Positions 18,461 to 26,317 of a stretch of DNA of 64,000 bases are shown piece by piece (the first letter of the stretch is position 1; the number at the start of each line of letters is the position of its first letter). The notes under the pieces were generated by a model. That model searched no databases, was not told where the DNA came from, and saw only the letters and a program-made list of their open reading frames with translations. Origin of the DNA: Sulfurospirillum sp. (GTDB lineage Bacteria; Campylobacterota; Campylobacteria; Campylobacterales; Arcobacteraceae). Position numbers and translations under genes: made by a program. The stretch covers positions 124,001 to 188,000 of the forward strand of contig JAKZMJ010000008.1 of assembly GCA_030491005.1 (NCBI GenBank), given 5' to 3'.

Positions 18461-19066
18461 GTGAAAGAAAAAGATTTTTTTAAGCAAAAAGCAGAAAATT
18501 ATGAAAAGGAAACTAAGAAAGTAGATAATGTTAAGAATATAGCAAAATTAATATTAAAAGAAATGCCTTATAAAAGAAATATGCACCTTATGGATTTTGG
18601 TTCAGGTACTGGATTATTATTATCGAATATTGCCCCTTATGTCTCTAAAATCACAGCTATTGATATATCTGAGTCAATGAGTAAAGTACTTAGAAGTAAA
18701 AAAGATAAGATACCTTGTATTTTAGAAATAAAAAAAATAGATTTATCAAAAGAAACACTTTGTGAAAAATTTGATGGTATTATTTCATCTATGACTATAC
18801 ATCATATAAAAAATATAGAAAATATTTTTAAAAAGTTTTATGATATGCTTGATACTAATGGAAGTATTGCTATAGCTGATTTAGACTTAGAAGATGGAAG
18901 CTTTCACACAGAAGATACAGGTGTTTTTCATTTTGGATTTAACAGAGATAAATTTTTAGCAATTGCTAAAAAAGTAGGTTTTAAAAAACTTAAAATTCAA
19001 ACAGCAAGTACAATAGAAAAACCTACAGGTAAGTATTTGGTATTTCTATTAACTGGTGTAAAATAA
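18461..19066 (+). CDS. class I SAM-dependent methyltransferase
   Basis: A 201-residue Rossmann-fold methyltransferase of the UbiE/Methyltransf_11 type. SAM motif I is MDFGSGTGLLLSNIAP, motif II ends in AIDIS, and a post-motif ISSMTIHHIKN and IADLDLEDGSF follow. The substrate is not deducible. It starts at GTG 18461, with AGGAG 8 bases upstream. It stands alone between the rubrerythrin hairpin and the convergent chemoreceptor gene. Confidence 0.85.
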   Translation: MKEKDFFKQKAENYEKETKKVDNVKNIAKLILKEMPYKRNMHLMDFGSGTGLLLSNIAPYVSKITAIDISESMSKVLRSKKDKIPCILEIKKIDLSKETLCEKFDGIISSMTIHHIKNIENIFKKFYDMLDTNGSIAIADLDLEDGSFHTEDTGVFHFGFNRDKFLAIAKKVGFKKLKIQTASTIEKPTGKYLVFLLTGVK

Positions 19067-19100
19067 TTTCTAATGCTTGCCAAAAGAAAATGTAGGACTG

Positions 19101-21539
19101 TTAAAAACTTTCCCATTCATCAGTAGAATTAGATGCAGATATTGGTTTCAATACTTGTGATGAAGCTACTGGTTTAGTTCTAGTTTGAGGTTTAATTGTA
19201 CTTTTGGATTTTATAACTTTATAACTGGTATCATTTACTTGATTTTTTTCACCTAAAAGCTTTATCTCATTATTTGTTTTTGCCTTTACTTCATCTTTTC
19301 CTGCAAACTCTTTTTTATTTGAATTTGTTACTACAAGTTTTGCAATAATATCTGTTTGTATAGCTACATCATATGTTTGAGATGCAATTGTAGCTGTTTG
19401 TTGTGTTTGTTGGTCAAGTTGAGCTACTGCATCATTAATTTGTTCAATTCCTACTTGTTGTTCTTTTGAAGCTCCTTCAACATTTACAATTAGTTTAATA
19501 GTTTTTGATATATTATTATTTAGCTTATCATAGCCTTCTATCATTGTGTCAGCAATTTCTTTACCGTTATTTGCCTTTTCTGTTGCATTTTGAACTAATG
19601 TTTTTATCTCATTTGCAGCTTCTGCACTTCGTGAAGCTAGATTTCTAACTTCTTGAGCAACCACAGCAAAACCTTTACCAGCCTCACCAGCAGTTGCTGC
19701 TTCAACAGCTGCGTTTAGAGATAAAATATTTGTTTGAAATGATATTTGATCTATTATGCTAATAGATGAATTTATTTGATTAACTTGTTCATTTATATCA
19801 CTCATTGCTTTTGTTGTTTGTTTTGCTAATTTTTGACCATCATTTACAGAGTTTGTCACTTCTTTAGCAAATTGTGACATTTGAACAACATTATTTACAT
19901 TACTTGACACTATACTTGTAATTTCTTCTAAAGCAGCAGATGTTTCTTCTAAAGAAGCGGCTGCTTGATTTGAATTATTATTTAGTGTATTAACATTTTC
20001 AAGTAATATATATGAACTTGTATCAAGAGTTAATCCATTTTGTTTATTTTCAATTAACATACTTGTTATAGCATCACCTAATACATTTACACCATTTGAA
20101 AGTTTTAATAGATGTTCTTTTATACCATTAGTATTTACTTTATTTATATAATTACTATTTGAATATTGCTCAAGAATATCTAAAATATTATTTATTCTTG
20201 ATTCCATAGTATTACTCATTTTATTTAGTAATTTAATTAATTCTTTTAGTGCTGGATTAGAAGTTGGAGTGTTTACTCTTTGTGATAAATTACCTTGTTC
20301 AAACTCTTCTAATAATATGATAGTATCATCAATAACTTTTCTATCTTCTTCTATACCTAATTTAGTTTTATTGATATTTTCGTTTACTACTTTTGCCATA
20401 GTTCCAATTTCATCACTTGAACTATCATCTAATAATTTAATATGATTTTTTTCTCTATTTAGATATTTGAAAAAATCAAGAAGTCCTTCTTGAAAATTAT
20501 TCAATGAAGATATAATCATTTTTCTAATGCTTATTGATATAATTATAGATAATAGCAATCCAATTATTAACAAGATCCATTCAAGTGTGATTAAACTTCT
20601 TGAAGATTCTTGTGCATGTTCGATATCATTTTTCATTAATATTTTTTGATTTTTAATCATAGCATCAAGTTGTGTTTTAATTTTAAATGCTATGGGTGCT
20701 GCTTTTGTTCCAAGCCACAAGTTTGCCAAATTCCATTTATCTCCACTCCTAATATTAAACATCTTCTTAGGTAATGGATCAAATAGTCGTCTTGCTTGAC
20801 TAAATTTAGTAAATTCTTCTTTTTGTTCTTGTGTTAGAAAATGAATGTTTATATTAAGCTGATTAAATCTTCTAGTATTTTTTATCCATAGTTTATCAAA
20901 TAATTTTTTAAACTTATAATCACCTGATAATAAATAAGCTCTTATATTTGCTAATGCTAAACCAGTAGTTCCTCTTATGTCTGCCATCATACCTAATAAT
21001 GCTCTTCTTTCTTTTGTTGGATACTGTACTAATTCAATATCTATTATAGTAGTAATACTTGATATAAGAATAGATGCCTGTGGAGCAGCATCATTAAATA
21101 ATATTTTTAATGCAGGTTGATTATTAATATCGTGCGATATATCTTCTATTTCTTTTTGGTATTTTTTAAAATCATTCAAATATAATGTTATTTTTTTAAG
21201 TCTTTCTATATTTTCAGGATTTGTCCAGTTCTTTGAGAAATTGGTCATTGTTGATAATGACGCTTCAATTTCATTTGACCAAGCACTATTCCTCTCATCT
21301 TTAAATTTGTCTTTTCCTAAAATAATCCATGCTCTAAGAGCCGCTAATGAATGATTCATTCCATTTATCATTTCAATACTTGCCATGGCTGTTGGAACTC
21401 TTAAATCAATAACTTTATTATTAATATCAGTTGTAGTATTAACTTTAATAATAGTAACAGCAACCATTGATACCAATAAAACAGACATTAGTCCAAAACT
21501 TATTTTAATTTTCATATTAATTGTCATATTTTTTAACAT
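19101..21539 (-). CDS. methyl-accepting chemotaxis protein with C-terminal docking pentapeptide
   Basis: An 812-residue inner-membrane chemoreceptor. The first membrane helix is at about residues 12-32, followed by a helical periplasmic sensor of about 280 residues. The second helix is at about 318-340, followed by HAMP and a cytoplasmic coiled coil with the conserved tip [17 protein letters not shown] near residue 625. The protein ends ...DEWESF, fitting the aromatic-x-x-aromatic pentapeptide (NWETF in E. coli Tar/Tsr) that tethers CheR or CheB. The variable lysine-rich linker before it (about 750-805) is the usual flexible tether. The ligand is unknown. Confidence 0.92.
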   Translation of the reverse strand: MLKNMTINMKIKISFGLMSVLLVSMVAVTIIKVNTTTDINNKVIDLRVPTAMASIEMINGMNHSLAALRAWIILGKDKFKDERNSAWSNEIEASLSTMTNFSKNWTNPENIERLKKITLYLNDFKKYQKEIEDISHDINNQPALKILFNDAAPQASILISSITTIIDIELVQYPTKERRALLGMMADIRGTTGLALANIRAYLLSGDYKFKKLFDKLWIKNTRRFNQLNINIHFLTQEQKEEFTKFSQARRLFDPLPKKMFNIRSGDKWNLANLWLGTKAAPIAFKIKTQLDAMIKNQKILMKNDIEHAQESSRSLITLEWILLIIGLLLSIIISISIRKMIISSLNNFQEGLLDFFKYLNREKNHIKLLDDSSSDEIGTMAKVVNENINKTKLGIEEDRKVIDDTIILLEEFEQGNLSQRVNTPTSNPALKELIKLLNKMSNTMESRINNILDILEQYSNSNYINKVNTNGIKEHLLKLSNGVNVLGDAITSMLIENKQNGLTLDTSSYILLENVNTLNNNSNQAAASLEETSAALEEITSIVSSNVNNVVQMSQFAKEVTNSVNDGQKLAKQTTKAMSDINEQVNQINSSISIIDQISFQTNILSLNAAVEAATAGEAGKGFAVVAQEVRNLASRSAEAANEIKTLVQNATEKANNGKEIADTMIEGYDKLNNNISKTIKLIVNVEGASKEQQVGIEQINDAVAQLDQQTQQTATIASQTYDVAIQTDIIAKLVVTNSNKKEFAGKDEVKAKTNNEIKLLGEKNQVNDTSYKVIKSKSTIKPQTRTKPVASSQVLKPISASNSTDEWESF

Positions 21540-21705
21540 TTATTCTCTCTTTTTTTAAATTATTAACATATTATTTACTTTTTAGTGTAAGTTTAAGTTT
21601 TTTTAATAAGTTATTACATCTTTAAAATTCAAATTTAACACGAGCTTAAGGCATTATTTTAATTAATATTATTAAAATAATTTAAAAATTATATGATTAT
21701 TTTAC

Positions 21706-21731
21706 TTAGAATATTATTAATAATATTCTAA
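21706..21731. promoter_or_regulatory. 26-bp perfect palindrome upstream of padR
   Basis: The half-site TTAGAATATTATT is followed directly by its exact reverse complement, in the 286-base gap between the divergent chemoreceptor gene and padR. It is 95 bases before the padR start. It could be a regulator operator, or a strong AT hairpin. Symmetry of 26 bases without a mismatch is unlikely to be accidental, although AT-richness lowers its significance. Confidence 0.35.
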
Positions 21732-21783
21732 ATCTAAATTAAGCAAATATTAATACTATTTATTACATAATACATTGTATCAC

Positions 21784-21798
21784 ATAGTATTATACTAT
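21784..21798. promoter_or_regulatory. candidate PadR auto-operator
   Basis: ATAGTAT-T-ATACTAT is a perfect 7-1-7 inverted repeat ending 27 bases before the padR ATG. It overlaps the place where a promoter would lie, just ahead of the ribosome-binding AAGGAA. PadR proteins commonly repress their own operon through dyads in this position. It lacks the ATGT-N8-ACAT consensus of classical PadR sites. Confidence 0.35.
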
Positions 21799-21825
21799 AC
21801 AACAATATTTGCATAAGGAATAAAT

Positions 21826-22170
21826 ATGGAAGAAGACTATAAAAAATGGCTCACACAGCTTAGAAAAGGCTATATTGAATTGTGTACATTAATGTCTTTA
21901 GATAAACACAAACAATTAAATGGCGCATCTTTACTTAAAATCTTAAAAGATGTAGAGTTGATAATAACTGAGGGAACTTTATATCCACTTTTAAATAGAA
22001 TGGAACAAAATGGTTTATTGAGATCTTCTTGGCAAATACCAAATGGCTCAGGACATCCAAAAAAAGAGTATGAAATGACTAATAAGGCTAAAACTTTGTT
22101 ACCAAAATTTATAGTTACTTATAAACAGTATCAAAATTCGCTAGAACAATTAACAAAAAAGGATCAATAA
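21826..22170 (+). CDS. PadR-family transcriptional regulator
   Basis: A 114-residue winged-helix regulator. The PadR core LTQLRKGYIELCTLMSL, the recognition region ITEGTLYPLLNRMEQNGLL and the wing WQIPNGSGHPKKEYEMT are all present. It has no large C-terminal domain (PadR-s1 type). The stop overlaps the next gene by one base, forming the widespread two-gene unit of a PadR repressor and a HAAS-domain membrane protein, which usually responds to envelope stress or antibiotics. Confidence 0.9.
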   Translation: MEEDYKKWLTQLRKGYIELCTLMSLDKHKQLNGASLLKILKDVELIITEGTLYPLLNRMEQNGLLRSSWQIPNGSGHPKKEYEMTNKAKTLLPKFIVTYKQYQNSLEQLTKKDQ

Positions 22171-22928
22171 TGAGTAAAAATTATATTAAAGAGTTTAAAT
22201 CAAATTTAAAAGATATAGAGAATTTAAAAAAAGATGAAATTTTAAAAGAAATAAATAGTATTATTAATGAAAATGATACCTATAACAGTTTAGTAAAAAG
22301 ATTAGGAACACCAATAGAATTAGCAAATAACTACACACAAGACTTACCTAAAGTAAAATCTTTCAAAAATAAACTTGTTTCAAATATGAAAAATATTCTA
22401 TCCATATTATTCATATTTATAATGCTAATTGTAATATTAATATACTTTTTTATAAATAAATACGTATCTGACTCATATGATTATAGTAAATATAATTATA
22501 AAACTATTAATCAAAAAGAAAATGCCACTTGGATAAGCGTTAATGATATTTCAAAAATTAACATCAATCAAGCAAAGGTAGTTTTTTATGGTTCTAAAAA
22601 TAATGTTATATCTTATACTTGTAAAGGTGAGGTAGTACATAAAAATAATATTTTAAGTATAAAACAAGCCTCTTGTATTATAAAACTAGCAAAAACTAAA
22701 TTAACTATACAATCACATCAATCAACTATTCATTTAATTGAACCAAAAAATCAACTAATACTTAAAGGTGAACAAAGTAACATTAATTTGGATACGAAAA
22801 CTACAAAGTATAATTTTGATAAATTAACTGTAAATACTTCAATATTAAAAGATTTTAAGTCTTATAAAAGTGGTATTTCTATAGAAGGAGATATAAGTCA
22901 AACTATATTTAAGAGATATGAGTATTAA
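22170..22928 (+). CDS. HAAS-type membrane protein, PadR partner
   Basis: A 252-residue protein. The N-terminal helical domain (IKEFKSNLKDIENLKKDEIL ... LVKRLGTPIELANNY) resembles the HAAS/DUF1700 domain that accompanies PadR regulators. A single membrane helix lies at about residues 73-95. The extracytoplasmic C-terminal part of about 150 residues is rich in short beta strands, like the DUF4097 beta-helix of such proteins. It is coupled to padR by a 1-base overlap. A truncated paralogue lies about 1 kb downstream. The precise role is unknown. Confidence 0.7.
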   Translation: MSKNYIKEFKSNLKDIENLKKDEILKEINSIINENDTYNSLVKRLGTPIELANNYTQDLPKVKSFKNKLVSNMKNILSILFIFIMLIVILIYFFINKYVSDSYDYSKYNYKTINQKENATWISVNDISKININQAKVVFYGSKNNVISYTCKGEVVHKNNILSIKQASCIIKLAKTKLTIQSHQSTIHLIEPKNQLILKGEQSNINLDTKTTKYNFDKLTVNTSILKDFKSYKSGISIEGDISQTIFKRYEY

Positions 22929-23015
22929 GATTTTAGAATAAAATAATTTATTTTTTTGCAGAAATAAGATTAATCATTGTTAGATATAAAAAGGGTTTAA
23001 ATTTGATAATTCTTT

Positions 23016-23039
23016 ATTCACAAGCTCCAGTTTGTGAAT
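23016..23039. other. hairpin in gap 22929-23270
   Basis: ATTCACAA and its exact complement TTGTGAAT flank GCTCCAGT. A second, weaker fold (ACAG...CTGT) follows to about 23062, repeating the GCTCC element. This patch is noticeably less AT-rich than the surrounding gap. It could be a terminator for the HAAS gene or part of a small RNA. I see no ORF in this gap apart from the stub at 23271. Confidence 0.25.
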
Positions 23040-23232
23040 GCGTACAGTAAGACAGCTCCCTGTATTAAAAATATTAAATACTTTATCAATTTTTAATAAT
23101 AGAATATATATATATTATAAAAAGATAAGGAATTTACTTAAATTCTATAAAACAGGTCTTGATTAATATATTTAATTTTGCAAAAATAACTATTTATTTT
23201 ATGCAATAAACTTCAAATATTATATGCAGATA

Positions 23233-23254
23233 TTAGTACTTTATAAAGTACTAA
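23233..23254. promoter_or_regulatory. 22-bp palindrome before a truncated secreted-protein gene
   Basis: The half-site TTAGTACTTTA is followed immediately by its exact complement, and ends 16 bases before the ATG at 23271. It sits just ahead of AGGA, where it would overlap a transcript start, as a repressor operator would. The gene it controlled has been destroyed by the adjacent IS fragment. Confidence 0.4.
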
Positions 23255-23270
23255 ATACAGGATTAAAATT

Positions 23271-23302
23271 ATGAAAATAATAGTTATATTATTGTTATCT
23301 AT
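23271..23302 (+). pseudogene. 5' stub of a signal-peptide-bearing gene
   Basis: ATG 23271 has AGGA 8 bases upstream and encodes MKIIVILLLSISFVF, a typical start of a signal peptide. From about 23301 the frame runs into antisense transposase DNA and is meaningless. The gene was evidently cut by the insertion sequence or its later deletion. What the lost protein was cannot be told. Confidence 0.5.
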
Positions 23303-23867
23303 TAGCTTTGTGTTTCTCACCTTTTTTAGGTCTTCCAACCTTATTTTTTGCTTTCTCTTTTTTCTCAACTTTTACAGGTTTTTCCCTAAGTGGTATTTTT
23401 GTAGCATCACTTGCATTATACATAAATATAGTATCTGACAAATACTCTTCTATGAATTTTTGATGAGTTTTCTCAGCTATTTTCATATCACTAAGTTGTT
23501 CAAACACTCTACTAAATTTAGATTCACTAGGAATATCTATTTTATATCTCCATCCACATAATACTCGCAATATTCTATCCCTATGCAGTCTATGAATTAA
23601 ATCTCTTGTTGTTTGTATATTATAAACTGATTTAGCAATAAATGCCCTTGCTATTTCTTCTCTATCTTTTGGAGTGTTTGTAATTGTTACAATTGTAACA
23701 TGCTTTTCTATTTGGGCAAAATCTAATATTTTTATTAATTTTTCTTCTTTAGTGCTTAGTGTTCCTAGTTGTTCTTTTATCTCAGGAAATAAACAATTTT
23801 CATGGTTTATAATCCTAAGCCACATTTTTGAAAGATTTGAAGATAATTTTGGTATAATATTTTTCAT
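23295..23867 (-). pseudogene. truncated DDE transposase (copy 2 of the local IS)
   Basis: The first 187 or so residues match the intact transposase at 24916-26085 with only a few substitutions. Identity ends after 'GRPKKGEK', and the frame finishes in unrelated KANR at 23295. The second catalytic Asp and the Glu are lost, so the protein cannot transpose. The right terminal repeat of the element is retained, ending at 23991. Confidence 0.85.
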
Positions 23868-23991
23868 AAGTTGAATCTCTTTTCTGTTAAATTTTAGGAT
23901 ATAAAATTATAACTTATTTGAAATTTGATTCAACTTTTTTTACAAATAAAAACCTAAATTATGAACTTATTTGCTAATTTGCAAGTGGCTC
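23301..23991 (-). mobile_element. IS remnant, right end only
   Basis: About 690 bp, near-identical (roughly six mismatches by eye) to the right-hand part of the intact IS (25526-26209). It includes the terminal repeat ending GCAAGTGGCTC at 23991. Its left portion is missing. It is bounded on the left by the stub of a secreted-protein gene and on the right by a 5'-truncated HAAS gene, a configuration expected from an IS-adjacent deletion. Confidence 0.85.
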
Positions 23992-24636
23992 AATAGTTTA
24001 GTAAAAAGATTAGGAACACCAATAGAGTTAGCAAATAACTATACACAAGACTTACCTAAAGTAAAATCTTTGAAAAATAAGATTATATCAAATACGAAAA
24101 ATATTATATCAATATTATTCATATTTATAATGCTAATTGTAATATTAATATACTTTTTTATAAATAAATATGTATCTGATTCTTATAATTATAGTAAATA
24201 TAATTATAAAACTATTAATCAAAAAGAAAATGGTACTTGGATAAGTATTAATGATATTTCAAAAATCAACATCAATCAAGCAAAGGTAGTTTTTTATGGT
24301 TCTAAAAATAATGCTATATCTTATACTTGTAAAGGTGAGGTAGTACATAAAAATAATACTTTAAGCATAAAACAAGCTTCTTGTATTATAAAACTAGCAA
24401 AATCTAAGCTAATTATACAATCATATCAATCAAGTATTCATTTAATTGAACCAAAAAATGAGCTAATACTTAAAGGTGAACAAAGTAATATTAGTTTAGA
24501 TACGAAAACTGTGAAGTATAATTTTGATAAATTAATTGTAAATACTTCAATATTAAAAGATTTTAAGTCCTACAAAAATGGTATTTCAATTGAAGGCGAT
24601 ATAAGTCATACAATATTTAAGAAATATGAGTATTAA
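23992..24636 (+). pseudogene. 5'-truncated second copy of the HAAS-type gene
   Basis: From the IS edge the sequence encodes NSLVKRLGTPIELANNYTQ and continues to the C-terminus, aligned without gaps to the gene at 22170-22928 from its residue 39. About 25 of 213 residues differ. The first 38 residues, the start codon and any PadR partner are gone. A TTG at 23971 inside the IS end could start a short fused frame but has no ribosome-binding site. The divergence shows an old paralogue or a foreign allele, not a fresh tandem duplication. Confidence 0.75.
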
Positions 24637-24640
24637 GATT

Positions 24641-24674
24641 TTATTATAAAGTAAATTATTTTACTTTATAATAA
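24641..24674 (+). terminator. hairpin after truncated HAAS copy
   Basis: A perfect 15-bp stem (TTATTATAAAGTAAA and its complement) with a TTAT loop starts 4 bases after the stop codon. The stem is very AT-rich and lacks a clear trailing U-run, so it may act as a terminator or processing hairpin. Confidence 0.5.
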
Positions 24675-24716
24675 GCAAGATAAAAAGTGTGTAATAAAAC
24701 TCATTTTTAAAATAAT

Positions 24717-24732
24717 GAGCTACTTGCAAATT
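24717..24732. repeat. IS left terminal inverted repeat
   Basis: GAGCTACTTGCAAATT; pairs with 26194-26209 with one mismatch at the fifth base. It is preceded by the TAAT duplication. Confidence 0.85.
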
Positions 24733-24915
24733 CAATCACAATCAAATATATAATTCTTAATAGTAACTATTTTAAGCTTTAAAAAAATAGTTATTATTTC
24801 TAACTTGCATAATTTACAATATATTTACCAAATTTATTAAAAAATCACATTTTTTCTCCATTCCTTATGGTTAAATTGTAAAATTCAGTATTTTTATATA
24901 AATTTCTATCAATGG

Positions 24916-26085
24916 TCATGTAATAAGTTTTAAACTTTGATGTATACAAATAGATAAAATTCCAAATGCTAAAACGCAAGCTACCTTATTTGCCCCTTGA
25001 TAGTATATTTTATCACATCCAAAGTCATCTTTTAAGTATTTATTTACTCGCTCTACCATACTTCTTTGCTTGTAGTGATGTTTATCTGATGCTTGAGTCA
25101 AATTTAAATATTCAAATTTTTCTTTTTCCTCTTTTGCTAAAGCTATTTTTTCTTTTAGCACTTTAGAGTTTTTAGGATTTATATCTATGATTGGTTTATG
25201 ATTTAACTCTTCAGAATACTCTGCAATAATATCACTATCATATCCAGCATCAAGTAAATCATGAAGATACATTACTCTTTTGCTAGTTTCATTTATAAGT
25301 GGAAGTGCTACAGAACTATCATGAACATTTGCACCACTATAAAATGCAACTACTGGTATATCTCCATCAACAACACTAATATGAAGTTTACCACCTATCC
25401 AAACTTCTCTATTACCTTTTGAATTTTGTTTAATACCAACTCCACATGATGTTGATACAAGTGATAACATATCATTAGTAGTTTTCATATCTTTTTGAAG
25501 TTCAAGAATCTTTGGTTTTATAGCTTCTCTTTTCTCACCTTTTTTAGGTCTTCCAACTTTATTTTTTGCTTTCTCTTTTTTCTCAACTTTTACAGGTTTT
25601 TCCCTAAGTGGTATTTTAGTAGCATCACTTGCATTGTACATAAATATAGTATCTGACAAATACTCTTCTATGAATTTTTGATGAGTTTTCTCAGCTATTT
25701 TCATATTACTAAGTTGTTCAAACACTCTACTAAATTTTGATTCACTAGGAATATCTATTTTATATCTCCATCCACATAATACTCGCAATATTCTATCCCT
25801 ATGCAGTCTATGAATTAAATCTCTTGTTGTTTGTATATTATAAACTGATTTAGCAATAAATGCCCTTGCTATTTCTTCTCTATCTTTTGGAGTGTTTGTA
25901 ATTGTTACAATTGTAACATGCTTTTCTATTTGGGCAAAATCTAATATTTTTATTAATTTTTCTTCTTTAGTGCTTAGTGTTCCTAATTGTTCTTTTATCT
26001 CAGGAAATAAACAATTTTCATGGTTTATAATCCTAAGCCACATTTTTGAAAGATTTGAAGATAATTTTGGTATAATATTTTTCAT
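24916..26085 (-). CDS. DDE transposase
   Basis: A 389-residue transposase. A helical N-terminal DNA-binding region (about 1-130) is followed by an RNase H-like catalytic core: first Asp in MYNASDATKIPL, second in LHDLLDAGYDSD, Glu in SMVERVNKYLKDDFG (Y-(2)-R-(3)-E-(6)-K-like signature). A basic insert KAKNKVGRPKKGEKR separates the first two. 'GGKLHISVVDGDIPV' matches the strand after the first Asp in IS1182/IS5-type enzymes. The 5' end lies 124 bp inside the right IS edge. Confidence 0.92.
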   Translation of the reverse strand: MKNIIPKLSSNLSKMWLRIINHENCLFPEIKEQLGTLSTKEEKLIKILDFAQIEKHVTIVTITNTPKDREEIARAFIAKSVYNIQTTRDLIHRLHRDRILRVLCGWRYKIDIPSESKFSRVFEQLSNMKIAEKTHQKFIEEYLSDTIFMYNASDATKIPLREKPVKVEKKEKAKNKVGRPKKGEKREAIKPKILELQKDMKTTNDMLSLVSTSCGVGIKQNSKGNREVWIGGKLHISVVDGDIPVVAFYSGANVHDSSVALPLINETSKRVMYLHDLLDAGYDSDIIAEYSEELNHKPIIDINPKNSKVLKEKIALAKEEKEKFEYLNLTQASDKHHYKQRSMVERVNKYLKDDFGCDKIYYQGANKVACVLAFGILSICIHQSLKLIT

Positions 26086-26193
26086 AAGTTGAATCTCTTT
26101 TCTGTTAAATTTTAGGATATAAAATTATAACTTATTTGAAATTTGATTCAACTTTTTTTACAAATAAAAACCTAAATTATGAACTTATTTGCT

Positions 26194-26209
26194 AATTTGC
26201 AAGTGGCTC
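26194..26209. repeat. IS right terminal inverted repeat
   Basis: Complementary to the left terminal repeat; the same end is also found at 23976-23991 in the truncated copy. It is followed by TAAT. Confidence 0.85.
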
Positions 26210-26317
26210 TAATATATAAAATTTATCATTTTTATTTACAAAAATACAATTATTATGCTATCATCGATATTCGCAAACAAAAATATGTTTGTTATTTTTT
26301 AAAAAATAGGTTGTAGA

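Larger units (their letters stand above)
24717..26209 (-). mobile_element. intact insertion sequence, IS4/IS5-superfamily type
   Basis: The 1,493-bp element is bounded by 16-bp inverted repeats with one mismatch (GAGCTACTTGCAAATT on the left, GAGCCACTTGCAAATT read inward from the right). It is flanked on both sides by TAAT (24713-24716 and 26210-26213), a 4-bp target duplication. One transposase gene fills it, leaving about 200 bp of non-coding DNA at the left end. The frame is complete, and the partial second copy is nearly identical, so activity is recent. The exact family (IS1182-like or another) needs a database comparison. Confidence 0.85.

Noticed and set aside
23971-24636. Second HAAS copy as a functional gene started inside the IS
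   Set aside because: The TTG at 23971 has no ribosome-binding site, and the protein would lack the N-terminal 38 residues of the cytoplasmic domain, so it is treated as a pseudogene.
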